DNA of 7,858 nucleotides from Tissierellia bacterium. Lineage in GTDB: Bacteria > Bacillota > Clostridia > Tissierellales > Tepidimicrobiaceae. Position numbers and translations under genes: made by a program. The notes beneath the pieces are model-generated. The model ran no database searches. It saw only the letters and a list, made by a program, of their open reading frames with translations, and was not told where the DNA came from. This document shows positions 4,743-7,858 of the stretch, piece after piece. Each line of letters begins with the position of its first letter. Position 1 is the stretch's first letter. The stretch is taken from contig JAAYRM010000159.1 of the NCBI GenBank assembly GCA_012518745.1, forward strand, positions 1 to 7,858. Direction: 5' to 3'.

Positions 4743-7736
4743 ATGTCAGAAAAAAACAATAGAAAACCGAATAATAGAAAGAGGAAACCAAGAAAACGAA
4801 ATAAACTCAAGATTTTTCTCATAAGCTTGGTAGTCGTTGCGATAATCGCCGTAGGCGCAGTTACCGGCGTGGTCATAGCGATTGCAAAGGATGCTCCGGA
4901 GATAGATCCAACCAATATAAGTTCATTATTGAGTCAGACATCCTTCATCTTGGATCAGAATGGTGAGATGCTAGAAAAGATCCAGACCGAGGAGTATAGG
5001 ACTATAGTTGAATTGGACAGGATACCCGAGTATCTGAGAGCCGCTTTTATTGCTATAGAAGATGAGAGATTTGATAGCCATATAGGGGTGGATCCGATAG
5101 GTATCGCTAGCTCCGCAATGGACAATCTAAAAGCCGGCCATACGGTCAGGGGGGCTAGTACGATAACCCAACAGCTAGCTAGAAACCTATATTTAAGCAA
5201 TGATAGGAGTTGGGATCGAAAGATAAAGGAGGCCTATCTAGCCCTACAGATAGATAAGGCATTGACCAAGGATCAGGTTATGGAGGGTTATTTAAATAGG
5301 ATATACCTAGGACAAGGGGCCTATGGGGTGCAGGAAGCGGCCCAAACCTATTTTTCCAAGGATGTAGACGAATTAACCCTTGCGGAATCTGCCCTCTTAG
5401 CTGGGGTGGTAAAGAGCCCCACTAAATTTGCGCCATATCAAACCCTGAAGCCTGAGGATTTTGATGATGAACAGCATGAAGAGGTAGGTCAATTGGATAT
5501 CCTTGGTGAAAAATATATAGCCATATATAATTCGAATGCAGTTGAACGTCAACAACTTGTGCTATCTAAGATGCTGGACCTCGGCAAAATCACCCGGGAG
5601 GAATATGATACCGCCCTGGAACAGGATATCAAGGAGAGCATAGAGGTAGGACAGAAGCGGGTCAAAGGCCTATCCTCCTATTTTAATGATTATATCAAGG
5701 TACAGGTTATGGATGCACTCGTAGACAAGCTAGGATATACCAAGGAGCATGCAGAGGCCGAATTATATACCGGGGGCTTGAAGATATATTCCACTATGGA
5801 TTTGAAATTACAACGAAAATTGGAGGATATATACGACAACTTTACCCAGGTACTATTGGGCAGCCCCGATAGGTTCAGGGGCCCTGCATTCGTCAATTGG
5901 AGATTGAACGGTGCCCAGAATATAGTAGACGATAAGAATAAGGTGATATTTTATAAGCAGGAGAATATGTTCGATGAGGATTTCAACCTCATAATGGAAA
6001 AGGGAACCTTTGAATTGACGGATGACGAATTGATATTGAGAAATCAAAAGCTTCATCCTAGTTCAAATAGGGTGGATATAGCGGATTATTATACCATCGA
6101 TGATCGAAAGAATCTGGTAACCCACGAAGTAGGTTCGCTTACATTGCCGGATAAGCAGTTCTCCGTAGATGAGGATAAATCCGTGAGGATATCCAAAAAA
6201 TATCTGGAGAAGAATTCGGATTTCTATACCGTCAATGATGCGGGCCATCTGCTGATAGATGAAAAGTATTTCTATAGACAGGAAGATGGGGTAGTTCAAC
6301 CCCAATCGGCAACCGTCATAATGGATTATAAGACAGGTCAATTGAAGGCTCTAGTCGGCGGCAGGGATGTAAAGGGGGATAAGATCCTCAACCGTGCCAC
6401 CGCTTCTGCAAGGCAACCGGGTTCAGCTATAAAGCCATTAGCGGTATACCTCCCGGCCTTGGATAATGGATATACTGCGGCGACGGTAATCGATGATATA
6501 CCCTTTCAACAGGGCAGCTGGGCCCCCCGAAACTGGTATAGTGGATATAAGGGACTCCATACCCTAAGACAATCGGTAGAACAATCGGTGAACGTAAACT
6601 CCGCAAAGACCTTGAACGATATAGGTATACCTGTATCCATGGAGTACCTGAGCAGGATGGGGATCATAGATAAGAATAATCCTGAAAAGGATAATTTTAT
6701 TACGAGCGCTGAGGATGGCAAGAATAATGATGAAAACCCAGCCGCATTGTCATTAGGAGGTATGACCAATGGGTTGAGTCCATTGGAGATGACGGCTGCA
6801 TTTGGTTCCATAGCTAACTTAGGGACATATACCGAACCAATTGCCTTTACTAAGATACTCGATAAGGATGGGAACCTATTATTGGACAACGAACCCGAGG
6901 AGAATACGGTGGTATCCCCTCAGACGGCATTTATAATGTCCGATATATTGAGGACTACCGTCACCAGCGGTATAGCGGGTAGAGCACAGGTACCCAATAT
7001 GCCAACGGCGGGTAAAACCGGAACAACCCAGCGTCTGGCGGATGCCTGGTTTGTAGGATATACCCCCTATTATGTTGCGGGTGTATGGATAGGTAATGAT
7101 GCTCCACAGATCAAATTGAATCAGGGAAGTGCCATGGCCGCACAGCTATGGCGGATCATAATGACACAGATGCATGAAGGCTTGGGCGCTAAGAATTTCG
7201 ATCGCCCGCCCAATATAGTATCCGCAAGCATATGTACGCAATCGGGCCAATTGGCTGGCGAACTATGCAGCCAAGATCCAAGGGGAAGTACCATCAGGTC
7301 TGAACTATTCGTATCGGGTACACAACCAAGTTCCACCTGTGATGTACATGTGGAATTGGAGATAGACGAGGAAACCATGATGATCGCCAATGAATATTGT
7401 CCAGAGGAAAATGTCAAGACGATGGTATTCATCCAAAGGGATCCACCTTATGATCCCAGCAAATATGGTGGAGTAGTACCGGCCGATTATGAATATACGG
7501 CTCCAACCGAGATCTGCGATATTCATAATGAGGAAACCGCCCGTGAGGATGAAGAAGAAGAGGAAGAGGACGAAAAGAATAACAAGAACAATGGCAACAA
7601 CGATATCGATAGGCCCCCAGAACCGGGTGGAGATGACGATGATGAAAATGGAAATGGTGATGATAACAACGGCAATGATGGCAACAATGGTAATGGCGAT
7701 GAAAACAATGGCAATAGCAATCAGAATGATGAGTAA
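4743..7736 (+). CDS. Class A penicillin-binding protein (PBP1a type)
   Basis: A bifunctional peptidoglycan synthase that polymerises lipid II and cross-links the peptides outside the membrane. The 997-aa protein has a very basic cytoplasmic N-terminus (1-23), one membrane anchor (about 24-48), a GT51 glycosyltransferase (about 70-245) with EDERFDSHIG (catalytic E106), GASTITQQLARN (137-148) and RKIKEAYLALQID (159-171, E163), then YLNRIYLGQGAYGVQEAA (183-200). A long linker/OB-like stretch (about 375-515) leads to the transpeptidase with SAIK (S561 nucleophile), SVN (615-617) and KTG (758-760). All key residues are present. The C-terminal part carries paired cysteines (C831, C842, C866, C886, C924), then an Asp/Glu/Asn/Gly tail (931-997). 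ATG 4743 follows AAGGAGGT by 6 bases. It stands alone between yunB (divergent) and a probable spoVAE (convergent); a spore role is possible but the sigma-A promoter suggests growth use. Confidence 0.96.
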   Translation: MSEKNNRKPNNRKRKPRKRNKLKIFLISLVVVAIIAVGAVTGVVIAIAKDAPEIDPTNISSLLSQTSFILDQNGEMLEKIQTEEYRTIVELDRIPEYLRAAFIAIEDERFDSHIGVDPIGIASSAMDNLKAGHTVRGASTITQQLARNLYLSNDRSWDRKIKEAYLALQIDKALTKDQVMEGYLNRIYLGQGAYGVQEAAQTYFSKDVDELTLAESALLAGVVKSPTKFAPYQTLKPEDFDDEQHEEVGQLDILGEKYIAIYNSNAVERQQLVLSKMLDLGKITREEYDTALEQDIKESIEVGQKRVKGLSSYFNDYIKVQVMDALVDKLGYTKEHAEAELYTGGLKIYSTMDLKLQRKLEDIYDNFTQVLLGSPDRFRGPAFVNWRLNGAQNIVDDKNKVIFYKQENMFDEDFNLIMEKGTFELTDDELILRNQKLHPSSNRVDIADYYTIDDRKNLVTHEVGSLTLPDKQFSVDEDKSVRISKKYLEKNSDFYTVNDAGHLLIDEKYFYRQEDGVVQPQSATVIMDYKTGQLKALVGGRDVKGDKILNRATASARQPGSAIKPLAVYLPALDNGYTAATVIDDIPFQQGSWAPRNWYSGYKGLHTLRQSVEQSVNVNSAKTLNDIGIPVSMEYLSRMGIIDKNNPEKDNFITSAEDGKNNDENPAALSLGGMTNGLSPLEMTAAFGSIANLGTYTEPIAFTKILDKDGNLLLDNEPEENTVVSPQTAFIMSDILRTTVTSGIAGRAQVPNMPTAGKTGTTQRLADAWFVGYTPYYVAGVWIGNDAPQIKLNQGSAMAAQLWRIIMTQMHEGLGAKNFDRPPNIVSASICTQSGQLAGELCSQDPRGSTIRSELFVSGTQPSSTCDVHVELEIDEETMMIANEYCPEENVKTMVFIQRDPPYDPSKYGGVVPADYEYTAPTEICDIHNEETAREDEEEEEEDEKNNKNNGNNDIDRPPEPGGDDDDENGNGDDNNGNDGNNGNGDENNGNSNQNDE
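7533..7733 (+). repeat. Low-complexity acidic/Asn-Gly tail coding region of the PBP
   Basis: Codons 931-997 are almost only Glu, Asp, Asn, Gly and Lys, encoded by irregular runs of GAN, AAN and GGN triplets. The units are not identical, so this is compositional low complexity rather than a clean tandem repeat. It would form a flexible, negatively charged, disordered extracellular tail, and such tracts vary readily in length. Confidence 0.75.
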
Positions 7737-7743
7737 AACAATG

Positions 7744-7783
7744 GAGCTAAGGAGTCTGTAGGATTCCTTAGCTCTTTGTCTTT
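7744..7783 (+). terminator. Bidirectional rho-independent terminator, PBP / SpoVAE
   Basis: GAGCTAAGGAGTC (7744-7756) pairs with GATTCCTTAGCTC (7762-7774) over 13 base pairs (one G-T) around a 5-base loop. TTTGTCTTT (7775-7783) follows on the plus strand, 8 bases after the PBP stop. On the minus strand the same stem is followed by CATTGTTTTAC, so it can also stop the convergent gene. That gene's stop codon (7770-7768) lies inside the stem. Confidence 0.85.
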
Positions 7784-7858
7784 GGATTTGAAACTATTGC
7801 CATGATATAGCCAAATAATATGGCGGCTGCAATACCCCCAGCCGTATCCTTAAGCCCA
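7768..7858 (-). CDS. spoVAE: Probable stage V sporulation protein AE, C-terminal end only
   Basis: Reading in from the right edge on the minus strand gives 29 codons and a TAA stop (7770-7768): GLKDTAGGIAAAILFGYIM then AIVSNPKTKS. The pattern xAGIxAAIxFGYxxAxxFxPK is the usual C-terminus of SpoVAE/SpoVAEb, small membrane proteins of the SpoVA channel complex that moves dipicolinic acid into the forespore and releases it at germination. The fragment is one hydrophobic helix with a short basic end, as expected. Only about a quarter of the protein is visible, so a SpoVAC or unrelated membrane protein cannot be excluded. The neighbouring yunB supports a sporulation setting. It is convergent with the PBP gene and shares its terminator. 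Confidence 0.6.
   Translation of the reverse strand, partial: GLKDTAGGIAAAILFGYIMAIVSNPKTKS

Noticed and set aside
5690..6341. Several minus-strand open frames of 67-92 aa inside the PBP gene
   Set aside because: They lie antisense to conserved or in-frame PBP sequence, have no ribosome binding sites that stand out, and show no recognisable domains.
7533..7733. Possible CRISPR-like or tandem repeat array
   Set aside because: The units are short, irregular codon-level repeats within an open frame, with no regular spacers.
7489..7761. A 90-aa Met/Thr-rich plus-strand open frame over the PBP tail
   Set aside because: It is the shifted frame of the low-complexity GAN/AAN/GGN tract; the opposite-strand Ser/Leu-rich frame there is a shadow for the same reason.

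Overview
The window looks like ordinary chromosome from an endospore-forming, low- to medium-GC Firmicute of the Clostridia/Tissierellia type. The evidence is a YunB-type sporulation gene, a probable spoVAE fragment at the right edge, strong AAGGAGG-type ribosome binding sites, TTG starts, sigma-A-like promoters, and coding regions rich in ATA (Ile) and AGG (Arg). The lineage is an inference; no rRNA or other marker is present. I see no mobile element, CRISPR array, tRNA or rRNA.

Left part (1-1259): the first 146 codons of an NH3-dependent NAD+ synthetase (nadE) run off the left edge on the minus strand. Divergent from it are two half-size TauE/SafE (TSUP) membrane proteins joined by a 4-base ATGA overlap. 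Together they are about the size of one normal two-repeat transporter.

Middle part (1269-4579, all minus strand), in order of transcription: yunB (sporulation), hflX (ribosome-associated GTPase), a Nudix-fold protein with a badly degenerate Nudix box, and a YigZ/IMPACT family protein. Spacings of 64-65 bases and the lack of clear terminators suggest that yunB, hflX and the Nudix gene can be read as one transcript. hflX, the Nudix gene and yigZ also each have a recognisable sigma-A-like promoter just upstream. A hairpin separates the Nudix gene from yigZ.

Right part (4743-7858): a large class A penicillin-binding protein (997 aa; glycosyltransferase plus transpeptidase) is transcribed away from yunB from a near-consensus promoter. 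It ends in a bidirectional hairpin terminator. The hairpin also contains the stop codon of a convergent gene whose last 29 codons look like SpoVAE.

The genes cover cofactor synthesis, anion export, translation or stress rescue, peptidoglycan synthesis and sporulation. I did not find a convincing new system. The points most worth a second look are the split TauE pair, the degenerate Nudix protein, and the class A PBP placed between two sporulation genes.
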